Below, in pieces: positions 1-7,188 of a stretch of DNA of 64,000 nt. How positions within the stretch are numbered: position 1 is the stretch's first letter; each line of letters starts with the position of its first letter. Below the pieces are notes generated by a model that was given only the letters and a program-made list of their open reading frames with translations, was not told where the DNA came from and made no database searches. Location: NCBI RefSeq assembly GCF_002937115.1, contig NZ_NHRY01000269.1:62001-126000 (forward strand). The letters run 5' to 3'. The position numbers and the translations under genes were made by a program. This DNA comes from Rhodopila globiformis. Its GTDB lineage: Bacteria; Pseudomonadota; Alphaproteobacteria; Acetobacterales; Acetobacteraceae.

Positions 1-312
1 GATCGGCGGCGGTTCTTCCTGGTGGCCGAGGATGGCGACGCGATCGACGGCTTCATCGCCGGCGAGATCCGCAGCTGGGAGTTCGGCTCGCCGCCCGTTG
101 GCTGGATCTTCGCGGTGCAGGTGCGTCCGGCGCGGCGCGTGCGGGGCCTCGGCACGCGGCTGTTCGAGGCCGTCTGCGACTGTTTCCGCGACGCCGGTGT
201 GCATCACGTCCGCACCATGGTGGCGCGCGACAACACGATGATCCACGCCTTCTTCCGCAGCCAGGGCATGACCGCGGGCCCGTTCCTGGAACTGGAGATG
301 CGCCTTGACTGA
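1..312 (+). CDS. GNAT family N-acetyltransferase, 5' end missing
   Basis: The reading frame is open from the first base of the window, so the gene begins upstream; about 103 C-terminal residues are visible. The acetyl-CoA pyrophosphate loop is recognisable as VRPARRVRGLGTRLFEAV (GNAT motif A, R/Q-x-x-G-x-G/A), preceded by a beta strand and followed by the motif-B-like segment MVARDNTMIHAFFRSQGM. This fold transfers an acetyl group from acetyl-CoA to an amine; the substrate cannot be read from sequence. It stops 15 bases before the Rrf2-type regulator, so the two may be co-transcribed. Proximity to the benzoyl-CoA genes does not prove a role in that pathway. Confidence 0.75.
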   Translation, partial: DRRRFFLVAEDGDAIDGFIAGEIRSWEFGSPPVGWIFAVQVRPARRVRGLGTRLFEAVCDCFRDAGVHHVRTMVARDNTMIHAFFRSQGMTAGPFLELEMRLD

Positions 313-327
313 CCGCCGCTTGCCGGC

Positions 328-756
328 ATGAGGTTGCAGAAAGCCACGGTGTTCGGCCTGTACGCGGTGCTGGAGCTTGCCGCCGCGCCGGACCGCCAGC
401 TGACGGTGACCGAGATCGCCGACAAGTACGGCATTTCGGCGCACCACCTTGCCAAGGTGCTGCGTGACCTGGGACGGGCGGGCCTGGTCGATTCGGTGCG
501 CGGCGCCGGCGGCGGCTACCGGTTCGTCGGGGATGCAAGGCGGCTGACCCTGATGGACGTCATCCGCCTGTTCGAGGACGTCGAGGCCGATGCCGACGAC
601 CAGCCGCAGGCCGGGCCCGGCATTGCCGAGGGGCTGCGCTTCGTGCTGGCCGAGGTGGATTCGCATACCGTGCCGACGCTGCAGTCGATCAGCCTGGCCA
701 CCATGCTGAAGCTGGTGGCACGGCGGCCTTGGGTGAACGGCTCGTCGGGGCGGTGA
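328..756 (+). CDS. Rrf2-family transcriptional regulator without cluster cysteines
   Basis: A 142-residue protein with the N-terminal winged helix-turn-helix of the Rrf2 family (IscR, NsrR, RirA): recognition region EIADKYGISAHHLAKVLRDL, then the wing GAGGGYRF. Iron-sulfur Rrf2 members carry three cysteines near residues 90-105. This protein has no cysteine at all, so it cannot bind a cluster that way and must sense something else, or nothing. It lies about 0.9 kb upstream of the aromatic operon on the same strand. It could be a local regulator, but an FNR-type site closer to the operon is the better-supported control element. The family call is secure; the target genes are unknown. Confidence 0.8.
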   Translation: MRLQKATVFGLYAVLELAAAPDRQLTVTEIADKYGISAHHLAKVLRDLGRAGLVDSVRGAGGGYRFVGDARRLTLMDVIRLFEDVEADADDQPQAGPGIAEGLRFVLAEVDSHTVPTLQSISLATMLKLVARRPWVNGSSGR

Positions 757-830
757 GGCGGCGCGGCTGGGGCCGACGTATCCGGGCAAGAGATCCGGCG
801 GAGCAAGCAGGGCAAGGTCGTCGCCTTATC

Positions 831-1378
831 GTCATGGCCGGGCGTGTCCCGGCCATCTACCCCGCGCCGTCGAAGCGCGGATGGCCGGGACACGCCCTAC
901 GGCATGCACGCATCTCGGAAGCAACCGCCGGGCCGCGTCGCGGTGGCGTGCCCCCCGCGCACACATCTGGCGTGGGGCGTCGTGCCGACCGGGATGGGGC
1001 GGGGGCGGGTCTGCCACCGCAATCAAGCGAACACGGCGTTGCACGGTGTTTGCACGGAGTTCCGCAGAGAAGGTCGATCATGCGCGTCGCGCGAAGCGCG
1101 TCAAATCACCGGACGCCGTCAAGGAGGCGATCATGCTGCGGCCGCCCCGGAAGACTCTGCGCAACTCCGTGCGAACACCGTGCAACGCCGTGTTCGCTTG
1201 ATTGCGGCTGGTGAAACCAGCACCGGCCATGACGGTATTGAGCCACGGCCGCAGCGGATCGTTTCCGGAGTCTGTGCATCCGGTAGGGACACGCCCGGCC
1301 ATGAATGTGAGGGAGAAGCCCTTGCTTCGCCAATTCGCGTATCCTGATACGTATGGGGACACGTCCGGCCATGACGAG
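831..1378. repeat. Palindromic REP-like repeat cluster (three copies of a 20-mer)
   Basis: Three copies of a REP-like element, consensus gggacacgcccggccatgac, lie in this gap. One is on the minus strand at 831-850. Two are on the plus strand, starting at 1286 and 1356; the last has one change, acgtcc for acgccc. The first unit is itself a palindrome: atggccggg at 834-842 pairs with cccggccat at 848-856. An 18-base inverted copy follows (840-857 against 880-897). The outer copies point in opposite directions around the long inverted repeat at 1017-1207. Neither strand has a credible gene in 757-1647; the stretch between 1379 and 1538 shows nothing else I can name. Confidence 0.7.
1017..1207. 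repeat. Long imperfect inverted repeat, 53-bp arms
   Basis: The arms are 1017-1069 and 1155-1207. Reading the right arm in reverse complement gives 51 of 53 identical positions (differences at ttt/ttc and tcc/tgc near the inner end). The 85-base centre contains a smaller palindrome, gcgcgtcgcgcgaagcgcg. An element of this size flanked by oppositely oriented REP-like copies resembles a MITE-like or REP-composite insertion. No transposase reading frame or target-site duplication was recognised. Confidence 0.75.
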
Positions 1379-1538
1379 AGGCAATGGACTGGGCCGTCGC
1401 GGATGGTGCGTTGTGAATCGCCGCCGGACGAACGGCAGTAGAGGTGGCGCCCATACTGAATAAGAGGAAGATGTACCATTCTTCCATTATTTAAGCAGGC
1501 CGCTGTCGCGGCGCTTTCACAGAGAAAATCCGCTCGCT

Positions 1539-1552
1539 TTGATCCAGATCAA
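1539..1552. promoter_or_regulatory. FNR/AadR-type operator upstream of the benzoyl-CoA operon
   Basis: The sequence ttgatccagatcaa is a perfect match to the FNR consensus TTGAT-N4-ATCAA. Its centre is 134 bases before the short leader start at 1648-1689 and its dch overlap region. A possible -10 hexamer, cataat, is at 1591-1596, which would put the site near -58, close to a class I position. In Rhodopseudomonas palustris the FNR homologue AadR activates anaerobic aromatic degradation genes, so anaerobic induction is the natural reading. No FNR-family gene lies in the window, and the -10 assignment is tentative. Confidence 0.75.
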
Positions 1553-1647
1553 AGCAGCCACCGCACGGACGGGCAAATCATCACCTGACCCATAATCGGT
1601 ATTCAAGTACCGGAATGTAGGAATCAGCATCGCCAAGGGAAGCGGCC

Positions 1648-1689
1648 ATGATCCCAACAGCCACCCACCGGACCGCGGTGCCGGCATGA
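1648..1689 (+). CDS. Possible 13-codon leader peptide overlapping dch
   Basis: An ATG at 1648 with a good Shine-Dalgarno (aaggga, about 6 bases upstream) opens a short frame, MIPTATHRTAVPA, whose TGA overlaps the dch ATG as ATGA at 1686-1689. The dch start itself has no purine-rich ribosome site just upstream. Translation of dch could therefore be coupled to this leader. It may equally be chance. Confidence 0.35.
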   Translation: MIPTATHRTAVPA

Positions 1690-2462
1690 CCGCGCCGGCA
1701 CCGCCCGTCCGGGCCTGGATCGAGCAGGAGGGCGCCCTGCTGCGCCTGCACCTGGCGCGGCCGAAGGCCAACGTGCTGGACGCCGCCATGATCGCCGCGC
1801 TGGACGCGGCGCTGACCGCCGAACTCGGGCGGCCCGGCCTGCGCGGCGTGCTGATCGATGCCGAGGGGCCGCATTTCAGCTTCGGCGCCAGCGTCGAGGA
1901 ACACCTGCCGGACGCCTGCGCCGCCATGCTGCGGGATTTCCACGCGCTGCTGCTGCGCCTGCTGGCCCCGCCGCTGCCGGTGCTGGTCGCGGTGCGCGGC
2001 CAGTGCCTGGGCGGCGGGCTGGAACTGGCCATGACCGCCACCCGCATCTTCGCGGCGCCGGGGGCGATGCTGGGCCAGCCGGAGATCCGCCTGGGCGTGT
2101 TCGCGCCGGCGGCCTCCTGCCTGCTGCCGGAACTGATTGGCCCGGCTGCGGCCGAGGACCTGCTGCTGTCCGGCCGCAGCCTGACCGCCGCCGAGGCGCT
2201 GTCGGCGGGCCTGGTGCAGGCGGTGGCAGACGATCCCGAGGCGGCCGCGATCGCGTGGTTCACCATGCACCTCGCCGACAAAAGCGCCATGGCGCTGCGC
2301 TGCGCGATGCAGGCGGCGCGCGGCGACCGCGTCGAGCGGGTGCGGCGGCGGCTCGGGGACCTGGAAGCCCTTTACCTGAACGACCTGATGCGGGGCCACG
2401 ACGCGCTGGAGGGCCTGACCGCCTTCCTGGAAAAGCGTCCGCCGCGCTGGGAGCATCGCTGA
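1686..2462 (+). CDS. dch: Cyclohexa-1,5-dienecarbonyl-CoA hydratase
   Basis: A 258-residue enoyl-CoA hydratase/isomerase (crotonase) family protein. It adds water to cyclohexa-1,5-diene-1-carbonyl-CoA, the product of benzoyl-CoA reductase, giving 6-hydroxycyclohex-1-ene-1-carbonyl-CoA. The segments FSFGASVEEHLPD, LVAVRGQCLGGGLE and LGQPEIRLGVFAPAASCLLP match what I recall of the Thauera aromatica Dch protein closely, including the oxyanion-hole GQCLGGG. The gene opens the operon and ends two bases before bcrC. The start has no clear ribosome site of its own but overlaps the stop of a short upstream frame. Its position beside bcrCBAD makes the assignment stronger than for a generic crotonase. 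Confidence 0.93.
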   Translation: MTAPAPPVRAWIEQEGALLRLHLARPKANVLDAAMIAALDAALTAELGRPGLRGVLIDAEGPHFSFGASVEEHLPDACAAMLRDFHALLLRLLAPPLPVLVAVRGQCLGGGLELAMTATRIFAAPGAMLGQPEIRLGVFAPAASCLLPELIGPAAAEDLLLSGRSLTAAEALSAGLVQAVADDPEAAAIAWFTMHLADKSAMALRCAMQAARGDRVERVRRRLGDLEALYLNDLMRGHDALEGLTAFLEKRPPRWEHR

Positions 2463-2464
2463 CC

Positions 2465-3634
2465 ATGACAACCACCGCGGACATCATCGCCCGCTGCCGG
2501 GCGCTGTACGAGGACCTGAATTTCACCCATGCGCGGGAATGGAAGGCGGCGGCGCCGGGGCGCATCGTCGTCGGCTTCATGCCGTTCTACGTGCCGCGCG
2601 AACTGATCCACGCCGCCGGCGGATTGCCGCTGGGGGTGCTGGGCGGCGGCGACCAACTGGAGGTGATCCAGGGCGACGCCTATTACCAGAGCTATATCTG
2701 CCGTATCCCGCGCTCGACCATCGAGCTGGGCGTGACGAACCGGCTGGATTTCGTTGAAGCGATGCTGTTCCCGTCGATCTGCGACGTGATCCGCAACCTG
2801 TCGGGCATGTGGAAGATCCTGTTCCCGAACGTGCGCAGTCGTTACTTCGACGTGCCGCAGAATTTCTCCGACGGCGTCGGCGGCGAGTTCTACGTCAACG
2901 AGCTGGGCGAGCTGCGCGCGATGCTGGCGGAGCTGGCGGGGCGGCCGGTCACGGATGACCAGATCCGGTATTCGATTGCGTTGTATAACGAAAACCGCCG
3001 GCTGGTGCGCGAGGTTTACGCCTTCCGCGCGCGGGAGCCATGGAAGGCGCCGGCGACCGAGGTGTATCTGCTGATGCGCGCCGGGATGGTCCTGCCGGTC
3101 GAGGACCATACCAGGATGCTGGCGGCCTATCTCGACGCCGCGGCCGAGGAGGAGCGCCCGCGCCGCGACAATGCCCGCGTGGTGCTGACCGGGGTGTTCT
3201 GCGAGCAGCCGCCGCTGGGCCTGATCCGCTCGATCGAGCTGGCCGGCTGCTATATCGTTGATGACGATTTCATGCTGGTCAACCGCTGGGAATTGTCGGA
3301 CATCGACCTGGGCGGCGATCCGCTGGCGGGCATGGCGCGGGCGTACCTGCACAACTCGTCCAGTACTTCGGCGAAATATCAGCCCGACCCGGCACAGAAG
3401 GGGCTGTACCTGGTCGAGGCGGTGAAGCGCAGCGGGGCAGAGGGCGTGATCTTCGCCTCGCCCAGCTTCTGCGATCCGGCGCTGCTGGAACGGCCGATGC
3501 TGCAGCGCGTGCTGGCCGAGCACGACATTCCCTGTATCGCCTTCAAGTACGCCGAGAATTCCGGGCAGATGCAGCCGATCCGCGAGCAGGCCGGAACGTT
3601 TGCCGATTCGATCAAGCTGTGGAGCGTGGCATGA
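2465..3634 (+). CDS. bcrC: Benzoyl-CoA reductase subunit C
   Basis: A 389-residue member of the 2-hydroxyacyl-CoA dehydratase D-component family, close to the roughly 384 residues of Thauera BcrC (BadD in Rhodopseudomonas). With BcrB it forms the catalytic half of the enzyme, which holds an iron-sulfur cluster, binds benzoyl-CoA and carries out the two-electron ring reduction. The N-terminal segment VVGFMPFYVPRELIHAAGGLPLG and the C-terminal segment with ASPSFCDPALLERP and PCIAFKYAENSGQMQPIREQ are typical; scattered cysteines (ICRIP, SICDV, SFCDP, PCIAF) can supply cluster ligands. The ATG at 2465 is chosen because the frame upstream of it is only the shadow of dch. The last bases overlap bcrB as ATGA. 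Confidence 0.95.
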   Translation: MTTTADIIARCRALYEDLNFTHAREWKAAAPGRIVVGFMPFYVPRELIHAAGGLPLGVLGGGDQLEVIQGDAYYQSYICRIPRSTIELGVTNRLDFVEAMLFPSICDVIRNLSGMWKILFPNVRSRYFDVPQNFSDGVGGEFYVNELGELRAMLAELAGRPVTDDQIRYSIALYNENRRLVREVYAFRAREPWKAPATEVYLLMRAGMVLPVEDHTRMLAAYLDAAAEEERPRRDNARVVLTGVFCEQPPLGLIRSIELAGCYIVDDDFMLVNRWELSDIDLGGDPLAGMARAYLHNSSSTSAKYQPDPAQKGLYLVEAVKRSGAEGVIFASPSFCDPALLERPMLQRVLAEHDIPCIAFKYAENSGQMQPIREQAGTFADSIKLWSVA

Positions 3635-4926
3635 ACACGAAAGTCGCCGCACCGGTGGCCAAGGACGCTTCGATGCTGAAGCAGAAGGCGATGATCGCCG
3701 GCAACTACGCGAAGCTGGGCAGCGCGCGGGCGGACGGGCGCAAGGTGGTGTCCACCTTCGTGCCGGGGAACCTGAACGAACTGATCATGTGCTTTGACCT
3801 GGCGAACAACCTGCCGGAGATCAACGCGATCCAGAACGGCATGCGCAAGCGGACCGGCGGGCTGATCATGGAAGCCGAGAAGCGCGGCCATTCCGAGGAT
3901 GTCTGCACCTATGTGAAAGCCGATCTGGGCATGATCGCCAAGGGCAATCTGGGGCCGGACGGCGAGCAGTTGCCGGACCCGGACCTGCTGCTGCTGTCCT
4001 ATACCGGCTGCTTCACCTTCATGAAGTGGTTCGAGCTGTTGCGTGACCAGTACAAGTGCGAGACGGCGATGCTGCACGTTCCCTACCAGGGCGACGGCAG
4101 GATCACCGCGAACATGATTTCCTACGTCGTCCGCCAGCTTCGCGAGGAAGTCATACCAAAGCTGGAACGCATCAGCGGCGTCAGGTTCGACATCGACCGG
4201 TTGCGGGAAAACCTCGCCCGATCGGCCCGGGCGGAGGAGGATTTCGTCTGGGTCATGGAATCGGCGAAGTCGAAGCCGTCGCCGATCGATGCGTATTTCG
4301 GGGGCGTTTACTACATCGGACCGATTTTCACGGCGTTCCGCGGCACGGCGGATGCGGAGGAGTATTACCGCCTGCTGCGCGCGGAAATCGCCGAGCGGCT
4401 GGCGAACGGGCAGGGGCCGGTGACGCCGTCGGGCGACATGGCGAGCGAGCGCTATCGGCTGGTGGTGGAAGGGCCGCCGAACTGGACCAGTTTCCGCGAC
4501 TTCTGGAAGATGTTCTACGACGAAGGCGCCGTCGTCGTCGCCAGCACCTATACCAAAGTCGGCGGGCTGTACGACCAGGGCTTCCGGCACGATCCGGACC
4601 ATCCGCTGGAAAGTCTCGCTGAGTATTGCCTGGGCTGCTACACCAACCGCAACCTGCCGGGCCGGATCGATCTGCTGGCGCAGTATATGGAAGACTACCA
4701 GGCGGACGGTCTGCTGATCAATTCGATCAAGAGCTGCAACAGCTTCTCCGCCGGCCAGTTGCTGATGCTGCGGGAGATCGAGCGGCGCATCGGCAAGCCG
4801 GCGGCGTTCATCGAGAGCGACCTGGTGGACCCACGCTATTTCTCCGGTGCCAACATCAGGAACCGGCTGGAGAGCTATTTCCAGATGATCGACCAGCGGC
4901 GCAACGGTGCCGCCCGCGCGGCATAG
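3631..4926 (+). CDS. bcrB: Benzoyl-CoA reductase subunit B
   Basis: A 431-residue 2-hydroxyacyl-CoA dehydratase family protein, the length of Thauera BcrB/BadE (about 430). It pairs with BcrC to form the substrate-reducing half. Visible family segments include STFVPGNLNELIMCFDLANN near residue 35, SYTGCFTFMKWFELLRDQ near residue 125 and GLLINSIKSCNSFSAGQLLM near residue 360, each with conserved cysteines. The ATG at 3631 has ggag six bases upstream and overlaps the bcrC stop; a GTG four codons earlier is possible but less well placed. It lies between bcrC and bcrA in the same order as the Thauera bcrCBAD operon. Confidence 0.95.
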   Translation: MNTKVAAPVAKDASMLKQKAMIAGNYAKLGSARADGRKVVSTFVPGNLNELIMCFDLANNLPEINAIQNGMRKRTGGLIMEAEKRGHSEDVCTYVKADLGMIAKGNLGPDGEQLPDPDLLLLSYTGCFTFMKWFELLRDQYKCETAMLHVPYQGDGRITANMISYVVRQLREEVIPKLERISGVRFDIDRLRENLARSARAEEDFVWVMESAKSKPSPIDAYFGGVYYIGPIFTAFRGTADAEEYYRLLRAEIAERLANGQGPVTPSGDMASERYRLVVEGPPNWTSFRDFWKMFYDEGAVVVASTYTKVGGLYDQGFRHDPDHPLESLAEYCLGCYTNRNLPGRIDLLAQYMEDYQADGLLINSIKSCNSFSAGQLLMLREIERRIGKPAAFIESDLVDPRYFSGANIRNRLESYFQMIDQRRNGAARAA

Positions 4927-4938
4927 GAGGCGTTGCAC

Positions 4939-6249
4939 ATGCGCGTTTTCATTGGCATCGATCTCGGTTCCACCACCACCAAGGCAGTGGTGCTGGACGA
5001 GAGCCTGAGCGTTCTGGGCCGCGGCATCACCAATTCCCGCGCCAACTACGACACCGCCTGCAAGGTGGCGAAGAGCGAGGCACTGCTGGACGCGCGGTTC
5101 ACCCTGCTGCAGCGCGGCCTGGCGCCGGTGGTCGCGGCGGAGTCGCGGCTGGATGATTTCCTGGGATCGCTGGAACGCAGCTTCCGCCTGGGCCAGTTTG
5201 TCGAGCACCTGGACGACCTGGAGCAGACCTGCCTGGACAAGGCGAAGGCGGATCGTTTCAGGAACCAGCAGGCCGCCATTGGCGAGGCGATGCATGCGAT
5301 CTTTCATCGGCTGCGGGCGGATGCGCCATCGCTGTTCACTCGTGACGCGCGGCGAAAATCCGATTTCTTCCGCGATCTGGCCGGCTCGCGCTTCATGGCG
5401 TTGGCGCAGGAAACCGCGAAGGCGGCGGGCCTGTCGTATGACATGCTGTTGAACATTTACGACAAGGCGATCATCGAGGTGGAGAACCGTCCGCCCAGCG
5501 GGGACCTTGGTCGCAAGCTGCTGCGGGCGCTGGACCGGGTGCTGGAGACCGCGCCGGAAATCGCCGAGGTGGCGGCGGACGTGTCCGGCCCGACGCACCG
5601 GGCGCTGGACATTCCCATCGGGGAGGCCTCGGTCGTCGGCACCGGCTATGGCCGCGTGACGCTGCCGTTCCCGAAGGAGCATATCCGCTCGGAAATCCTC
5701 TGCCACGGACTGGGCGCGCACATGATGCATCCCGGCACGCGCACCGTGCTGGATATCGGCGGCCAGGACACCAAGGCGATCCAGGTCGATCCGCACGGCA
5801 TCGTCGAGAACTTCCAGATGAACGACCGCTGCGCCGCCGGCTGCGGGCGCTACCTGGGCTATATCGCCGACGAGATGAACGTGGGCGTGCACGAACTCGG
5901 ACCCCTGGCGTTGCGGGCGACGCGGACGGCGCGGATCAATTCCACCTGCACCGTGTTCGCCGGCGCGGAACTGCGCGATCGGCTGGCGCTGGGGGAGAAG
6001 CGGGAGGACATCATTGCCGGCCTGCACCGGGCGATCATCCTGCGGGCGATGTCGATCCTTTCTCGCTCGGGCGGGGTGCGCGACCAGTTCACCTTCACCG
6101 GCGGCGTCGCCAGGAACGAGGCCGCGGTGCGCGAACTGCGCCAGCTGATCAGCGAGAACTATGGCGACCTGGCGATCAATATCAATCCGGACTCGATCTA
6201 TACCGGCGCGCTGGGAGCCGCCGCGTTCGCGCAACGCGCGGTGAACTGA
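4939..6249 (+). CDS. bcrA: Benzoyl-CoA reductase subunit A, ATP-hydrolysing activator
   Basis: A 436-residue BadF/BadG/BcrA/BcrD-family ATPase of the ASKHA fold. With BcrD it forms the electron-activating half, which couples ATP hydrolysis to low-potential electron transfer from ferredoxin into BcrBC. The phosphate-1 loop [19 protein letters not shown] is at the N terminus. The cysteines expected to bridge a [4Fe-4S] cluster with BcrD are C298 (in [13 protein letters not shown]) and C337 (in [11 protein letters not shown]), 39 residues apart as in the HgdC activator. A perfect aggagg at 4925-4930 selects the ATG at 4939 rather than the TTG two codons before it. Confidence 0.95.
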   Translation: MRVFIGIDLGSTTTKAVVLDESLSVLGRGITNSRANYDTACKVAKSEALLDARFTLLQRGLAPVVAAESRLDDFLGSLERSFRLGQFVEHLDDLEQTCLDKAKADRFRNQQAAIGEAMHAIFHRLRADAPSLFTRDARRKSDFFRDLAGSRFMALAQETAKAAGLSYDMLLNIYDKAIIEVENRPPSGDLGRKLLRALDRVLETAPEIAEVAADVSGPTHRALDIPIGEASVVGTGYGRVTLPFPKEHIRSEILCHGLGAHMMHPGTRTVLDIGGQDTKAIQVDPHGIVENFQMNDRCAAGCGRYLGYIADEMNVGVHELGPLALRATRTARINSTCTVFAGAELRDRLALGEKREDIIAGLHRAIILRAMSILSRSGGVRDQFTFTGGVARNEAAVRELRQLISENYGDLAININPDSIYTGALGAAAFAQRAVN

Positions 6250-6262
6250 GGGAGAGGGAACG

Positions 6263-7105
6263 ATGATCAGGACCGCCGGCATCGACATCGGCACGGGCGC
6301 GATCAAGACGGTGATCTTCGCGTTCGAGAACGGCTCGCCGCAGTGGCTGGTGCGGCGCGTGGAACGGGTGCGGCAGCGCGACCCGCTGCAGCTGGCGGCG
6401 GACGAGTATCACGCGGCGCTGGCGGAATCCGGGCTGGCGCACGCGGACATGGACTATGTCGCGACGACGGGTGAGGGCGAATCGCTGGCGTTCCATACGG
6501 GTCACTTCTATTCCATGACGACGCACGCGCGCGGCGCGATCTTCCTGGATCCCGAGGCGGGGGCGGCGCTGGATGTCGGCGCGCTGCACGGCCGCGCCAT
6601 CCGCATGGACCGCCGGGGCAAGGTGCTGAGCTACAAGATGACCAGCCAGTGCGCGTCGGGCTCCGGGCAGTTCCTGGAGAACATCTCGCGCTACCTGGGC
6701 ATCGCGCAGGACGAAATCGGCGCGCTGTCGAAACAGGGTGACAGCCCGGAAAAGGTCAGCGGCATCTGCGCGGTGCTGGCCGAGACCGACGTGATCAACA
6801 TGGTTTCGCGCGGTGTCTCCGCCCCCAACATCCTGCGCGGCATCCACGGCTCCATGGCCGATCGGCTGGCCAAGCTGATCAAGTCGGTGGGGAACGTGGA
6901 GGGCGTGGTGATGATGACCGGCGGGCTGGCGCACGACGATGGCCTGGTCGCGGCGATGCAGGACGTGATGCGGCAGGAGAAGGTGCCGTGGCAGGTCCGC
7001 AGCCATCCGCAGTCGATCCATGCCGGCGCCATCGGCGCGGCGCTGTGGGGCGCGTACCGGCATGAGAAGCTGAGCCGGCGGGAGTCGCTGCCGCGGGCTG
7101 CGTAG
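6263..7105 (+). CDS. bcrD: Benzoyl-CoA reductase subunit D, ATP-hydrolysing activator
   Basis: A 280-residue ASKHA-fold ATPase, matching BcrD/BadG in length (about 282). It starts with the phosphate-binding loop GIDIGTGAIKTVIF. C130 (TSQCASGSGQFLENIS) and C169 (SGICAVLAETDV) are the paired cluster ligands and are 39 residues apart, exactly as in BcrA. The nucleotide-binding region MMTGGLAHDDGLVAAM lies near the C terminus. The start is preceded by a strong purine run (ggagaggga) 13 bases after the bcrA stop. As last gene of the operon, its stop codon sits in the loop of an 11-base-pair hairpin. Confidence 0.95.
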   Translation: MIRTAGIDIGTGAIKTVIFAFENGSPQWLVRRVERVRQRDPLQLAADEYHAALAESGLAHADMDYVATTGEGESLAFHTGHFYSMTTHARGAIFLDPEAGAALDVGALHGRAIRMDRRGKVLSYKMTSQCASGSGQFLENISRYLGIAQDEIGALSKQGDSPEKVSGICAVLAETDVINMVSRGVSAPNILRGIHGSMADRLAKLIKSVGNVEGVVMMTGGLAHDDGLVAAMQDVMRQEKVPWQVRSHPQSIHAGAIGAALWGAYRHEKLSRRESLPRAA

Positions 7106-7121
7106 AATCGGCCCGCGGCAG
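7088..7121 (+). terminator. Hairpin at the end of the bcr operon
   Basis: ctgccgcgggc at 7088-7098 pairs perfectly with gcccgcggcag at 7111-7121, with a 12-base loop that contains the bcrD stop codon. There is no T-run after the stem, so it may be a 3' stabilising or pausing structure rather than a classical intrinsic terminator. Confidence 0.45.
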
Positions 7122-7130
7122 AACCGTTAC

Positions 7131-7166
7131 GATGGGGCGCGCAGCCGGCGATGCGACCGCCCCATC
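7131..7166. terminator. Second hairpin between the convergent bcr and Hint genes
   Basis: gatggggcg at 7131-7139 pairs with cgccccatc at 7158-7166 around an 18-base loop. It lies between the two convergent stop codons and could act on either transcript. No T-run follows on either strand. Confidence 0.35.
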
Positions 7167-7188
7167 GATGTGCGCGATCGTGGCGACG

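Noticed and set aside
3379-6306. A 975-residue open frame on the minus strand across bcrB and bcrA
   Set aside because: It is antisense to recognised genes, rich in His/Arg/Gln and free of domains; such frames arise from the codon bias of GC-rich coding DNA.
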